The notes: generated by a model from the letters alone, not told the origin. Positions 26,085 through 35,097 are shown, counted from the first letter of the stretch. The stretch is 64,000 nucleotides of DNA from CAZZBK01 sp964387325 (GCA_964387325.1 CAYLYE010000005.1:1-64000), one strand, 5' to 3'. Numbers and translations are program-made.

Positions 26085-27284
26085 TTACGAACGGGGCAAT
26101 TCGAGGCCGTCGCGAAACACGCGTTGAACGCGATAATCGCGGTCGAGAATGACGATGTCGGCCCGCTTGCCGACCGTGAGGCTGCCGAGTGTCTGATCGA
26201 CCCCGGCGATCCGGGCCGGTGTGAGGGTCGCCATCCGCACGACCTCGTGCAGCGGACAGCCGGTGAGGGTCAAATACGTACGGAGCATGTGATCCATCCC
26301 CTCGACGCTCGAGGCCAAGGCTTTGCCGTCGGGCATCATGCCGACCCCGTCGCGTTTGATGAGCGGCTCGCCACCATCGAGCGGGCCGATCAGGTACGCG
26401 CCGTCGGGCATGTCGAGCGCGCGATTCGCGTCGGTCACGAGCGCCACCTTGTCGGGTCCTTTGAGCTTGTGCGCCAACAGGAGCAAGCCCGCGTCGAGGT
26501 GCTTGCCGTCGGCAATGACTTCGGTGGTCAGTTCGTCGAAATAGAACGTGGCCTCGAGCACGCCACCGCGCATCGGAAACATCTGCGATTGCCGCAAGCG
26601 AGTTTTGTCGCTCATGGCACAGTAGAGGTGATCGATATGCCGCACGCCCCAGGCGACGGCCTGCGCCATCTGGTCGAACGTCGCCCAGGAGTGACCGACG
26701 TTGGTGCGAATGCCGCGACGAGTACAGGCGCGGACAAAGCCTTCGGCCCCGTCCAGTTCGGGAGCCACGGTGCAGGTGACGAGCGCGTCGGCATATTCGA
26801 GGTACTGTTCGTACTCGGCCGCGATGGGGTCGCGGATCTCGCCGCCCGGGTGGGCTCCGCGGGCCTCATAACGGAAGTACGGGCCATAGAAGTGAGCCCC
26901 CAAAACTCGCGCGCCGGCCTCGTCCGGCTGCTTCATGAATTGCCGCGTCAGCTCAAGGGCCCGCAAGATTTGATCGTGCCGGGCGACGGTCGTCGTTACG
27001 GCCAGACTCGTCGTGCCGTGACGCGCATGGGCCCGCAGCGCGGTGCTGAAGGCCTCGGACGTGCCGTCCATGAAGTCGGCGCCGCAGCCACCGTGGACGT
27101 GGACGTCAATAAAGCCTGGCACGATATAGCCGTCGCCGGCATCAATGGTCGTCGTAAGTTGATCCGAGGGGCTCCCCTCGCGTACCGAGGTAATATAACC
27201 GTCGGTCACATCGAGCGTGCCGGCGTCACAAACGCGGTTGCTCAACACGAGCCGACCGGTGAAGCGGAGTTGGGGTGTGTTCAT
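26085..27284 (-). CDS. nagA: N-acetylglucosamine-6-phosphate deacetylase-like protein
   Basis: The 399-residue amidohydrolase shows the NagA layout: FIDVHVHGGCGADFMDGT, GHSWATFDQ (metal or substrate His), HIDHLYCAM (His) and the catalytic-Asp block LVTDANRALDMPDG, ending with GSLTVGKRADIVILD. One key site deviates: the canonical HxEGPF metal ligand is HFYGPYF, with Tyr in place of Glu. It may therefore use one metal differently or deacetylate another substrate. The start at 27284 (MNTPQLRF) is chosen by family alignment; an upstream in-frame TTG at 27353 with GAGGAG seven bases before it is a real alternative that adds 23 residues. The Gfo/Idh gene follows by 17 bases. Confidence 0.82.
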   Translation of the reverse strand: MNTPQLRFTGRLVLSNRVCDAGTLDVTDGYITSVREGSPSDQLTTTIDAGDGYIVPGFIDVHVHGGCGADFMDGTSEAFSTALRAHARHGTTSLAVTTTVARHDQILRALELTRQFMKQPDEAGARVLGAHFYGPYFRYEARGAHPGGEIRDPIAAEYEQYLEYADALVTCTVAPELDGAEGFVRACTRRGIRTNVGHSWATFDQMAQAVAWGVRHIDHLYCAMSDKTRLRQSQMFPMRGGVLEATFYFDELTTEVIADGKHLDAGLLLLAHKLKGPDKVALVTDANRALDMPDGAYLIGPLDGGEPLIKRDGVGMMPDGKALASSVEGMDHMLRTYLTLTGCPLHEVVRMATLTPARIAGVDQTLGSLTVGKRADIVILDRDYRVQRVFRDGLELPRS

Positions 27285-27411
27285 GGCGCTGATCGTAAAG
27301 CGCCCCGCGACGACGAACAATCCCCGGCAACTCGAAATGTCGGCCATAGACAAGCCGTCGCTCCTCGTCGATCATGAAACGTGTGAATCGCCTAACTGAG
27401 GAGTCGAGCCT

Positions 27412-28254
27412 GTGTGGCAAGTCCTGTTGCAAAATTGGATTCGTGAGCAAGTGCAAACTCAATTGCACGAGGCGGTCAGCGCGCAGGCCGACGCCGCCGC
27501 GGCACCGGCTCCGCCGCCGATCGACGCCGACGTGGGGATCGTGTTCGCGCTGGGGATCGAGGCGGGCGGGCTGATCGACCGACTCGATGGCGTGCTGGCG
27601 ATCGAGAGTCCACAGGGCGTCGTGCGACAAGGGGGCTGGAAGGGGCTGCAGGTCGTGCTCATCGAAGGGGGCGTCGGACGCGAGTGTGCCACGCGCGCTA
27701 CGCAGCACCTGCTCGAAGGACACAAGCCCCGCTGGATCATCTCGGCCGGTTTCGCAGGCGCCTTGCGGCCCGGCTTGAAGCGCAACGACATCGTGTTGGC
27801 GACGGGGCTCGTCGAGCCCGGCGGCCAGCGCTGCTCGATCGATCTCAAGATGAGCGCCGACGAGGCGGCGAAGATGCCGGGACTGCACCTGGGGACGCTG
27901 GTGACCGTGGACAGCCTCGTCCGCACGTCCACCGAGAAGCGCGCACTCGGCGAGCAGCACGGAGCGCTGGCCGTCGACATGGAGACTTGGGCCGTGGCGC
28001 AGGTCTGCCGCGAACACAAGGTGCGGTTCCTCGCCGTGCGGGTGATTAGCGACACGGTCGAGGATGAACTGCCCGAGGATATCGAGCGGCTCGTGCGACA
28101 AAAGTCGCTCGGTCGACAGTTGGGCGCGGCCGCTGCCGCGCTGTGGCAACGACCTGCGAGTATCAAAGACATGTGGCAGCTCAAAGAGGCTGCGCTCGTG
28201 GCCAGCGATCGGCTTGCTAAGTTTGTGCTGGGGATGGTGAGTCAGCTGAAATAA
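27412..28254 (+). CDS. purine/MTA-type nucleoside phosphorylase
   Basis: The 280-residue protein belongs to the PNP/UDP phosphorylase (MTA/SAH nucleosidase) superfamily: DVGIVFALGIEAGGLIDRL, VVLIEGGVGRECATRA, ISAGFAGALRPGLKRNDIV and the late block ALAVDMETWAVAQVCREHKVRFLAVRVISDTVEDE, where the Glu in VDMET contacts ribose and the Asp of SDT is the usual base site. A 38-residue Ala/Gln/Pro-rich N-terminal extension is unusual. It starts at GTG 27412 with GAGGAG at 27398-27403. It is divergent from nagA. Substrate choice among purine nucleosides, MTA or SAH, or hopanoid-linked adenosine, cannot be decided. Confidence 0.85.
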   Translation: MWQVLLQNWIREQVQTQLHEAVSAQADAAAAPAPPPIDADVGIVFALGIEAGGLIDRLDGVLAIESPQGVVRQGGWKGLQVVLIEGGVGRECATRATQHLLEGHKPRWIISAGFAGALRPGLKRNDIVLATGLVEPGGQRCSIDLKMSADEAAKMPGLHLGTLVTVDSLVRTSTEKRALGEQHGALAVDMETWAVAQVCREHKVRFLAVRVISDTVEDELPEDIERLVRQKSLGRQLGAAAAALWQRPASIKDMWQLKEAALVASDRLAKFVLGMVSQLK

Positions 28255-28261
28255 ACCCCTC

Positions 28262-28314
28262 CCCAAGCCGGCGACTCCGTCGCCGCATTTCGGCGGCGGA
28301 GCCGCCGGCTTGGG
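28262..28314. repeat. GC-rich inverted repeat between convergent genes
   Basis: Two 23-base arms (28262-28284 and 28292-28314) pair at 21 positions around a seven-base loop, giving a very stable hairpin with CCCAAGCCGGCG at its base. It begins eight bases after the nucleoside phosphorylase stop and ends 22 bases before the glmM stop. It may serve both convergent genes as a transcription stop, although no T-run follows on either strand. A REP-like dispersed repeat is equally possible. Confidence 0.6.
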
Positions 28315-28335
28315 AAGAGGCATGAATCACCGCGC

Positions 28336-29682
28336 TCAGTTGAATGCGCGCAACACATCGGCCGCCTGATCGCAAAGCGTTTGCGCGTCGGCGATCGTGC
28401 GGGCCTCGGCGATGATGCGAACGATGGGTTCGGTGTTGCTCGCACGGACCAGCAGCCACTTTCCATCCCAATCGAGACGCAGTCCGTCGAGTGTGCTGAA
28501 CTGTGCCGACTTAAAATGGCTGCGCAGGGCATCGAGCGCTGCTGTCAACCGTTCGGGGGCCAGTCGGACTTTCGTTTTGTGAATTTCGTAGCGCGGCAAC
28601 TCGGCGACCCAGCGGCTGACGGTCGTCTCGCGCTCGGCGAGTGCGTCGAGAATGAGCGCCATGCTGATAAAGCTGTCGCGAACCAGTCCCACGCGCGGGT
28701 CGATCACGCCGCCGTTCCCTTCGCCGCCGAGCACCGCTTCGAGCGACTCCATGACCGCGGTGACATTGGCCTCGCCAACGGCCGACCGCTCGAACGGCAC
28801 ACCGTGTCGCTCGGCAATATCTTCAGTCATCCGGCTTGTCGAACAGTTGGTCACGACCGCGCCGCTCTGGTGTCGCAGCACGTGGTCAGCGCACAGGGCC
28901 AGTGTGTACTCTTCGCCGATGTATTGCCCACGCTCGTCGATCACGGCTAGTCGGTCGGCGTCGGGGTCCTGACAGAAGCCGACATCGGCGCTCTCGGCGG
29001 GGATTTGTGACAGAACCGAGGCGAGGTTCTCGGCCGTGGGTTCGGGCGGATGCTCAAACGCCCCGTCGGGGTAACCGCCAAGCACGATCACGTCGCAGCC
29101 GAGAGCTTCGAGCAGCGCCACGCCCAAGAGGCTGCCCGAGCCGTGGTTCGCGTCGAGCACGACTTTGAACTGGCGTGCTCGGATACGCTCGATGTTCACG
29201 GTGGGCAAAATGAGTTGCAGATGGGCGTCGGCCGCCGCGACGACGGTCGAGACGCGGCCGAGCTGTGGGTACTCGACCCACTCGGGCGAGCCGTGGCGGT
29301 AGCGGTCGATCACGCGCTGGCCAGCCTCGGCCGAGATGACGCGCCCCTCGGCGCTAAACAGTTTCAGGCCGTTGTACTCGGGCGGGTTGTGCGACGCGGA
29401 GACTTGAATTCCGCCGGCTGCGCCGAGGTGCCGCACCAACACACCTGTGGTCGGAGTGGCGGCCACGTCGGCGTCGAGCACGTTGCGTCCGACGGCTTGC
29501 AGCGCGGCGCGAATCGCATCGCACAGCATCCGGCCGCTGGCTCGACCGTCACGGGTGAGCACAATACTCCCCCGGGGTGCCAAAGCGGCAAAAGCACAGG
29601 CATAGCGGGCTGCCAACTCGGGCGTGAGCGATATGCCCAGGATGCCTCGCAAGCCGGAAACGCTGATAATCGGGTCGCTCAT
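28336..29682 (-). CDS. glmM: phosphoglucosamine mutase
   Basis: The 448-residue alpha-D-phosphohexomutase probably interconverts glucosamine-6-P and glucosamine-1-P for UDP-GlcNAc, hence for peptidoglycan and lipid A. Four family blocks are present: the active serine loop VSASHNPPEYNGLK, the metal loop DPDADRLAV, the sugar-binding loop GEGNGGVIDP and the phosphate-binding RASNTEPIVRIIAEA. The frame opens at 29802, but MSDPIISVSGLRGILG at 29682 is the family start. It is divergent from the second phosphohexomutase. Phosphomannomutase activity cannot be excluded; the EGNGG loop favours GlmM. Confidence 0.88.
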   Translation of the reverse strand: MSDPIISVSGLRGILGISLTPELAARYACAFAALAPRGSIVLTRDGRASGRMLCDAIRAALQAVGRNVLDADVAATPTTGVLVRHLGAAGGIQVSASHNPPEYNGLKLFSAEGRVISAEAGQRVIDRYRHGSPEWVEYPQLGRVSTVVAAADAHLQLILPTVNIERIRARQFKVVLDANHGSGSLLGVALLEALGCDVIVLGGYPDGAFEHPPEPTAENLASVLSQIPAESADVGFCQDPDADRLAVIDERGQYIGEEYTLALCADHVLRHQSGAVVTNCSTSRMTEDIAERHGVPFERSAVGEANVTAVMESLEAVLGGEGNGGVIDPRVGLVRDSFISMALILDALAERETTVSRWVAELPRYEIHKTKVRLAPERLTAALDALRSHFKSAQFSTLDGLRLDWDGKWLLVRASNTEPIVRIIAEARTIADAQTLCDQAADVLRAFN

Positions 29683-29870
29683 GAGCGGAGTTCGCCATCG
29701 AATCGAGGAAATCGGCCTGCGACCCCGCGCGGTCACGCAACCCCTCCCGAGACGACGCGGAAAGTCGTATAACTCTGGCTGTTCTACCGTCGAGCGGTGC
29801 AATCGAGCAAGCGCGATTCGCGGCGACGGGATGAGGTGCCCTTTCGCAACTTGATTACGTAGATAGCGCC

Positions 29871-31664
29871 ATGAATATCACTGCCGCACTCGAAGCTGTC
29901 GAACAGGCTGTTGCCGAGAAGAAACTATCCGCCTCGGCACGGGTCAACTTGCAGGCTTGGCTTACCGAGCCACGGTTCGACGACTATGTGCCGCCGATCA
30001 TCGAGCACATCGAGCAAAGTCGCTGGAAAGAACTCGACGACGTTTTTTGGACGGTGATTCCGTTCGGCACGGCAGGACGCCGCGGAAAAATGTATCCCTT
30101 CGGCTCGAATGCCATCAACGATCGGACGATCGGCGAGAGTGCCCAGGGGTTGGCCGACTATGTGAAGCAGCAGCAGCCCACGGGCCCCTGGAGCTGCGCG
30201 ATCGCGTACGACACGCGGATCAACTCGCGGCACTTTGCCGAGTTGTGTGCGAGTATTCTGACCGCGAATGGCTTTAAGGTCTTTTTTCTCGACGGCTATC
30301 GCAGTACTCCCGAGCTGTCGTTTACCGTGCGGATGAAACAATGCATCACGGGCATTATGGTCACGGCCAGCCACAATCCGCCGAGCGACAATGCCGTGAA
30401 GGTGTATTGGTGTCACGGCGAGCAATTGTTGCCGCCGCATGACAAGGGGGTGATCGACGCGGTGGGCAAGGTGCAAGGGATCCAGAAGCTCCCCTTCGCC
30501 GAGGCCGTCTCGCAAGGCAAGGTCGTCATGTGCCAACAGGAAGTCGACGCGGCGTACAACCAAGCCGTGTTGGCTCAAAGCACGCCGGGGCCACGTGACA
30601 TCAAGATCATATACTCGTCGATGCATGGTGTCGGCCGCTACAGTGTGATGCCCATCCTGGCCCAGGCCGGTTTTAAGGACGTCGAACTCTACGGTCCCAC
30701 CGCCGAGCCAGATGGCCATTTTCCGAATGTCCCGGGGCATGTGTCGAATCCCGAGAACCCGCAGACCTTCGATGGCCCGATTGCCCGTGCCAAGGAGATC
30801 GGCGCCGACATTGTGATCTCGACGGATCCCGACACCGACCGGCTCGGTGTGGCCGCGCCGCTCAACAAGGGGGGCGAATGGCGGACCTTTACGGGCAACC
30901 AGATCGGCGTGATGCTCGCCGACTACGCGCTCGAACGACGCGGCGGCCGCGCAGGAGCCAAGCCAGGCGACTACGTCGTGAAAACCTTGGTCACGACCGA
31001 CATGGTGCGGCGGATTGCCGACAGCTACGGCGTAAGGACCTGCGGCAACTTGCATGTTGGGTATAAGTACATTGCTCAAACGATCGATGCCGAGGGGCCC
31101 AACAGCTTTGTCTATGCTTGCGAAGAATCGCACGGCTATCTCGTGGGTCAGTACGCGCGAGACAAGGACGGCAACGTCGCGTGTCTGTTGATGGCCGAGT
31201 TGGCCGCCAAGGTCAAAGCGGCCGGGCAAACATTGCACGAGAAGCTCGACTCGCTCTACTGGCAGCATGGTTGCCATGTCGAACAGACGATCAACCGCAT
31301 GTTGCCGGGTAGCCAGGGGATGGAACTGATGCGGCAACTCATGGCCACGCTACGAGCCACTCCGCCGCGGACACTGGGGGGACTCAAGGTCGTGCGGGTG
31401 CGCGACTATTTGAATCGGGTGCAGTACGCCCCCGGCGGAACACCGGAGCCGCTCGAGGCCCCCAAGGGGGATATGGTCATGTTCGATCTCGAAGCCGAGG
31501 GGAACTATGTCGCGGTTCGCCCCTCGGGCACCGAGCCGAAAGTGAAGTTCTACTGCTTCGCTTATGAGCCGGCCGAGCAATTGCACAATCTGGATGCGAC
31601 CAAGCAGGCCTTGTCCGATCGGATCGCGGCCGTGGCGAAGGATTTGATGCAAGCGGGCGGGTAG
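29871..31664 (+). CDS. phosphoglucomutase/phosphomannomutase-type phosphohexomutase
   Basis: This is a larger (597-residue) alpha-D-phosphohexomutase of the eukaryote/Bacteroidetes-like PGM/PMM type. Motifs are VIPFGTAGRRGKMYPFG (N-terminal phosphate loop), MVTASHNPPSDNAVKVYW (active serine near residue 165), the metal loop STDPDTDRLGVA, the sugar loop CEESHGYLVG and RPSGTEPKVKFY. It would convert glucose-1-P and glucose-6-P or the mannose equivalents. It is divergent from glmM across a 188-base spacer. The CEESHG loop fits a glucose/mannose phosphate enzyme, so the two mutases probably serve different sugars. Confidence 0.9.
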   Translation: MNITAALEAVEQAVAEKKLSASARVNLQAWLTEPRFDDYVPPIIEHIEQSRWKELDDVFWTVIPFGTAGRRGKMYPFGSNAINDRTIGESAQGLADYVKQQQPTGPWSCAIAYDTRINSRHFAELCASILTANGFKVFFLDGYRSTPELSFTVRMKQCITGIMVTASHNPPSDNAVKVYWCHGEQLLPPHDKGVIDAVGKVQGIQKLPFAEAVSQGKVVMCQQEVDAAYNQAVLAQSTPGPRDIKIIYSSMHGVGRYSVMPILAQAGFKDVELYGPTAEPDGHFPNVPGHVSNPENPQTFDGPIARAKEIGADIVISTDPDTDRLGVAAPLNKGGEWRTFTGNQIGVMLADYALERRGGRAGAKPGDYVVKTLVTTDMVRRIADSYGVRTCGNLHVGYKYIAQTIDAEGPNSFVYACEESHGYLVGQYARDKDGNVACLLMAELAAKVKAAGQTLHEKLDSLYWQHGCHVEQTINRMLPGSQGMELMRQLMATLRATPPRTLGGLKVVRVRDYLNRVQYAPGGTPEPLEAPKGDMVMFDLEAEGNYVAVRPSGTEPKVKFYCFAYEPAEQLHNLDATKQALSDRIAAVAKDLMQAGG

Positions 31665-31684
31665 TTCGTCCAGTCATGCCTCCT

Positions 31685-31720
31685 CGTTCGCCGCGCTCAC
31701 GCAGCGGAGCGCGACGAACG
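31685..31720 (+). terminator. inverted repeat after the phosphohexomutase gene
   Basis: Arms CGTTCGCCGCGCTC (31685-31698) and GAGCGCGACGAACG (31707-31720) pair at 13 of 14 positions around an eight-base loop, 20 bases after the stop of the mutase gene. No T-run follows, so termination by this hairpin is only possible. Confidence 0.4.
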
Positions 31721-31829
31721 GAAGAGCATCGCGGCGAACGATAACAACTCGGCTGGGCGAATTTTGCCCGGTTTGCCATACTGACGTGGCGTGATACACG
31801 GAGTTGGAGCAACGGAGTGCCAGCGGTCG

Positions 31830-33131
31830 ATGCGCATTTTCTTTTCGGTCGGCGAGCCTAGCGGCGATTTGCATGGGGCGAATTTAATTCGCGAACTGAC
31901 CGCCCTGCGCCCGGATATCGAGGCGGTCGGCTACGGTGGCCCGCGCATGGCCCAAGCCGGCTGCGTGTTGCACGAGGACCTGACGCAATGGGCCGTGATG
32001 TGGATCGCCCGCGTACTGCTCAACCTGCACGTGTTCCTGGGTCTGCTGAGCCGCGCGGATCGTTACTTCCGACATCACCGGCCCGATGCGGTCGTGCTGA
32101 TCGATTACCCGGGCTTCAATTGGTGGATTGCCCGTCGCGCCAAGGCGCATGGCATCCCCGTGTTTTACTACTCACCGCCCCAGGTATGGGCCTGGGCTCG
32201 CTGGCGAGTCAACAAGATGCGGCGCTTCGTCGACCACGTGCTGTGCGGCTTGCCGTTCGAGGCCCAGTGGTACCGCGAACAAAACTGCCCGGCCGAGTTC
32301 ATTGGGCATCCGTACTTCGATGAGTTGCGCGAGCGAACGCTCGACGCCGAGTTCATGACCGCCCAGCAGGCCAAGTCGCGTCGGCTGGTCACACTGCTGC
32401 CCGGGTCGCGGACGCAAGAGGTGACTCAAAACCTGCCCTCGATGCTCGCAGCCGCCCGGCTCATCCAGCAGCGCCTCGGCGACGTGCGGTTTGCCATCGC
32501 CGCTTTTAAGGAACATCAAGCCGAGTTCGCTCGCCAACAGGTTGCCGAGAGCGGTTTGGATATCGAGGTGCATCTGGGACGCACGGCGGAGTTGATCGAA
32601 TTGGCCACGTGTTGTCTGGCGGTGTCGGGGAGCGTGTCGCTCGAATTGCTGTACCACCTGAAGCCCACGGTGATTGTGTATCGGACGACGAAGTTTGGCC
32701 TGTGGCTGCAACGTCAGTTGCGGAAAACACGCTACATTACGCTGGTGAATCTGTTGGCGAGAGACGACCCGTTCGTGCCGCGCGCGACGGACGAGGTCAC
32801 TCGAGCGGCGGCCGGAAACAACGTGCTGTTTCCTGAGCATCTGACGGTCGCCGACCCCGCGGAGGCACTGGCCGAGCAACTCTCGCACTGGTTGACGGAT
32901 GAGTCGGCTCGGCAACAGCGGGTGGCGCAACTCGACGAGTTGCGCGCTGAAGTGAGCCAGGGTGGGGCGTCTCGCGCCGCAGCCCAGCGCATCGTCGCGG
33001 TGGTCGAGAGGCGTCGGCCCAGCGTGCCACGGCCGCATTATGCTCCGTCGTTACGAGTCGAGAGCAGTTGCGGCGCCGACGTTGAGTACGAGCGACACTT
33101 GGCCGCGATTCGCCAGGGCGTGCTAGACTGA
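31830..33131 (+). CDS. lpxB: lipid-A-disaccharide synthase
   Basis: LpxB (GT19) joins UDP-2,3-diacylglucosamine and lipid X to form the lipid A disaccharide on the inner face of the inner membrane. The N-terminus RIFFSVGEPSGDLHGANLI, the block PDAVVLIDYPGFNWW, the segment YYSPPQVWAWARWRVNKMR, LPFEAQWY, the donor-site LLPGSRTQEV and VSGSVSLELLYHLKPTVIVY are all LpxB hallmarks. The open frame begins at 31791; the ATG at 31830 gives the family N-terminus. At 433 residues it is longer than the usual 380, with a C-terminal extension. Its presence supports a lipid A outer membrane in this organism. Confidence 0.94.
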   Translation: MRIFFSVGEPSGDLHGANLIRELTALRPDIEAVGYGGPRMAQAGCVLHEDLTQWAVMWIARVLLNLHVFLGLLSRADRYFRHHRPDAVVLIDYPGFNWWIARRAKAHGIPVFYYSPPQVWAWARWRVNKMRRFVDHVLCGLPFEAQWYREQNCPAEFIGHPYFDELRERTLDAEFMTAQQAKSRRLVTLLPGSRTQEVTQNLPSMLAAARLIQQRLGDVRFAIAAFKEHQAEFARQQVAESGLDIEVHLGRTAELIELATCCLAVSGSVSLELLYHLKPTVIVYRTTKFGLWLQRQLRKTRYITLVNLLARDDPFVPRATDEVTRAAAGNNVLFPEHLTVADPAEALAEQLSHWLTDESARQQRVAQLDELRAEVSQGGASRAAAQRIVAVVERRRPSVPRPHYAPSLRVESSCGADVEYERHLAAIRQGVLD

Positions 33132-33178
33132 CGCTCGAACGCTCTCGACCGTAGGACCCTTGAGGAATTTGTGCTGAG

Positions 33179-33907
33179 ATGATCGCCGAACCGCCCCCCA
33201 CCGATTACGACGTGAATTTCTCGCTCGGCGGAATTCGCGTCCGGGTGCATCCGTTTTTCTGGATCGTCAGCCTGCTGTTCTCGGCCAATACGGGCGCGAA
33301 GCCGGATGTGGTGCTCGTCTGGTTGCTGGCCTTGTTCGTGTCGATCGTGGTGCATGAGATGGGGCATGCCCTGGCGTTTCGTTACTACGGCAGCTCGTCA
33401 CACATCGTGTTGCATGGTTTTGGCGGACTGGCGATCCCGCATGGGCAGACTTGGCGTGGGACATTGCCGAATGTGGTGATTGCGCTGGCGGGTCCTGGTG
33501 CTGGGTTTCTCCTGGCGACGTTCGTAATCGTCATGCTGCATGCCGCGAACATTAGTGCGAGCGTTCAGTTTGGCCCATCGTTCTTTCCGAGTTGGAGCGT
33601 CGGCTTGATTCAAAACAAGCATCTCTGGCTGCTTGTGAACGATATGCTCTACATCAATATCTATTGGGGGCTGGTAAACCTGTTGCCCGTGTATCCGCTC
33701 GACGGTGGTCAAGTGTCGCGGGCGTTGTTTCTTCGTTACAGCACGGGGAATGCCCTGCAACAGTCGCTCGGTTTGTCCGTCTTGGTTGGGGCGGCCATCG
33801 CCTTTTGGGCCCTCCAGCAGCAGAATATGTTCGTCGGCCTGATGTTTGGTTACCTTGCCGTAACTAGTTACCAGCAAATGCAAAGCGGCGGATGGGGACG
33901 ATGGTAA
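33179..33907 (+). CDS. M50-family site-2-protease-like membrane metalloprotease
   Basis: The 242-residue polytopic membrane protein has the zinc-protease motif HEMGH (His59, Glu60, His63) and the second conserved motif LLPVYPLDGGQVSRALF, whose Asp is the third zinc ligand. At least five hydrophobic segments are visible. It lacks PDZ and CBS domains, so it is a minimal SpoIVFB/rhomboid-neighbour type S2P of unknown substrate. It follows lpxB by 47 bases and overlaps the start of the next gene by 16 bases, so these genes are probably co-transcribed. Confidence 0.9.
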   Translation: MIAEPPPTDYDVNFSLGGIRVRVHPFFWIVSLLFSANTGAKPDVVLVWLLALFVSIVVHEMGHALAFRYYGSSSHIVLHGFGGLAIPHGQTWRGTLPNVVIALAGPGAGFLLATFVIVMLHAANISASVQFGPSFFPSWSVGLIQNKHLWLLVNDMLYINIYWGLVNLLPVYPLDGGQVSRALFLRYSTGNALQQSLGLSVLVGAAIAFWALQQQNMFVGLMFGYLAVTSYQQMQSGGWGRW

Positions 33908-34683
33908 CCGGGGGCCCAACACGTCGGCTCGTGGTGTTGGGGGCCAGCAACGTGGCCCGCGGACTCAACCCCCTGGCGCGGCTGGCTCAGCAGGCCTGGA
34001 ACGAGCCGCTGGACATGCTGATCGCGACGGGGCACGGTCGATCGTATGGGTTGCGGAGTCAGGTGCTCGTTCGTTCGCTGCCGGGCATGGTGACGTGTGG
34101 GCTATGGCGCGCCTTGGAAGAGCGACCACCGTTGCCAACGATGGCGCTGTTGACCGACATTGGGAACGACATCGCCTATCATGTCGGCGTCGATCAGATC
34201 GTCGAGTGGGTCGATGAATGCATTGCTCGGCTGTTAAGACAGAGAGCTGAGATTGTCTTGACAGGATTGCCGCTCGCTTCGTTGCGAGATTTGGACGCCG
34301 CGCGCTATTATTTTTTTCGCACGCTGTTGATGCCTCGCTGTCGCTTGAGTTTGCACGAGATGATTCACCGCGCCGAGCAGTTGAACACGGCACTCGAGCA
34401 ACTCGCCGCGCGACATGCGATCACGTTCGCGCGGCCCGAGCCGAGTTGGTTTGGCGTCGATCCGATTCATATTCGTCTGCGCCATTGGTCGACGGCGTGG
34501 GGTGTGTATTTATCGCGATTTTCCGGAGTGAAATCGTCGATTATGCGTGCGGGTGTATCGCCGTTGGAATGGTTGCGATGGCGTTTCTTGGTGCCCGATG
34601 AACGACGGTTGTTTGGCTACACACAGCGTGGCGCGCAGCCGCAGTGGCGCGGCGCCGATGCGAGCGCGTTGTCATTGTATTGA
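33892..34683 (+). CDS. SGNH/GDSL-like hydrolase of unknown function
   Basis: The 263-residue protein has the pattern of an SGNH hydrolase: a Ser block VVLGASNVARG near the N-terminus, a block III-like LTDIGNDIAYH with the Asn, and the late VDPIHIRLRHW with Asp and His at DPIH. There is no signal peptide. The first ATG (33892) overlaps the protease gene by 16 bases; a second in-frame ATG at 33901 would reduce this to seven. Translational coupling with the M50 gene is likely. The catalytic assignment rests on motif order only. Confidence 0.7.
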   Translation: MGTMVTGGPTRRLVVLGASNVARGLNPLARLAQQAWNEPLDMLIATGHGRSYGLRSQVLVRSLPGMVTCGLWRALEERPPLPTMALLTDIGNDIAYHVGVDQIVEWVDECIARLLRQRAEIVLTGLPLASLRDLDAARYYFFRTLLMPRCRLSLHEMIHRAEQLNTALEQLAARHAITFARPEPSWFGVDPIHIRLRHWSTAWGVYLSRFSGVKSSIMRAGVSPLEWLRWRFLVPDERRLFGYTQRGAQPQWRGADASALSLY

Positions 34684-35037
34684 AGCGTGGTCCAGATGAT
34701 GTGGCGCGTTGTTAAGCAGAACCTCACGACGAAGAAAAGATAAAAAATTCAAATTTCAGTAAAATTCATGTTGCCAAGATTTCGATAATTCGTACAACTA
34801 CACAGAAGAAAGCAGTCTATGTCTGTTTGGCTAAGACGTTGTGGCTGATCGCAACCTAGGGAAGTGGTCAGTACGACGAAGCGATAGGAAGTTGGTTTCT
34901 ATGTTTCGGGTGCGATGACGTCGGGAGAGTTCAACACGGTTCACGGAAGCTCTGGTCAATACAGAATTTTTAGTGGATCAGTGGGACTCATTTTTCTCCG
35001 GACGAAGTTTCACCTAACTTTTTTGGAGGATGTGAAC
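34684..35037 (+). other. AT-rich leader region before the Lys/Ala micropeptide
   Basis: No protein gene is supported in this 354-base stretch. It is clearly more AT-rich than its surroundings around 34735-34800 (runs such as AAAAAATTCAAATTTCAG) and then leads into the strong Shine-Dalgarno of the micropeptide at 35025-35029. A promoter and a long untranslated leader for the micropeptide are likely here. An upstream in-frame ATG at 34915 gives a longer 60-residue version but has no ribosome-binding site. Confidence 0.4.
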
Positions 35038-35097
35038 GTGGCCAAGAAGAAAGCTGCCAAGAAGGCTGCCAAGAAGGCTGCCAAGAAGAAGAAGTAA
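35038..35097 (+). CDS. 19-residue Lys/Ala micropeptide (histone H1 tail-like)
   Basis: GTG at 35038 opens a 19-residue peptide, MAKKKAAKKAAKKAAKKKK, made only of Lys and Ala after the start. The Shine-Dalgarno GGAGG lies at 35025-35029, eight bases before the GTG; a GTG six bases upstream would add two residues. The composition equals the AAKK repeat of histone H1-like bacterial proteins (Hc1-type), so nucleic-acid binding is plausible. The stop codon sits in the loop of a ten-base hairpin (35085-35094 with 35098-35107), and a strong terminator follows at 35210-35250, so this looks like its own small transcription unit. Confidence 0.65.
   Translation: MAKKKAAKKAAKKAAKKKK

Noticed and set aside
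26070..27377. 435-codon forward frame opposite nagA
   Set aside because: Antisense shadow with no recognisable domains; NagA motifs are on the reverse strand.
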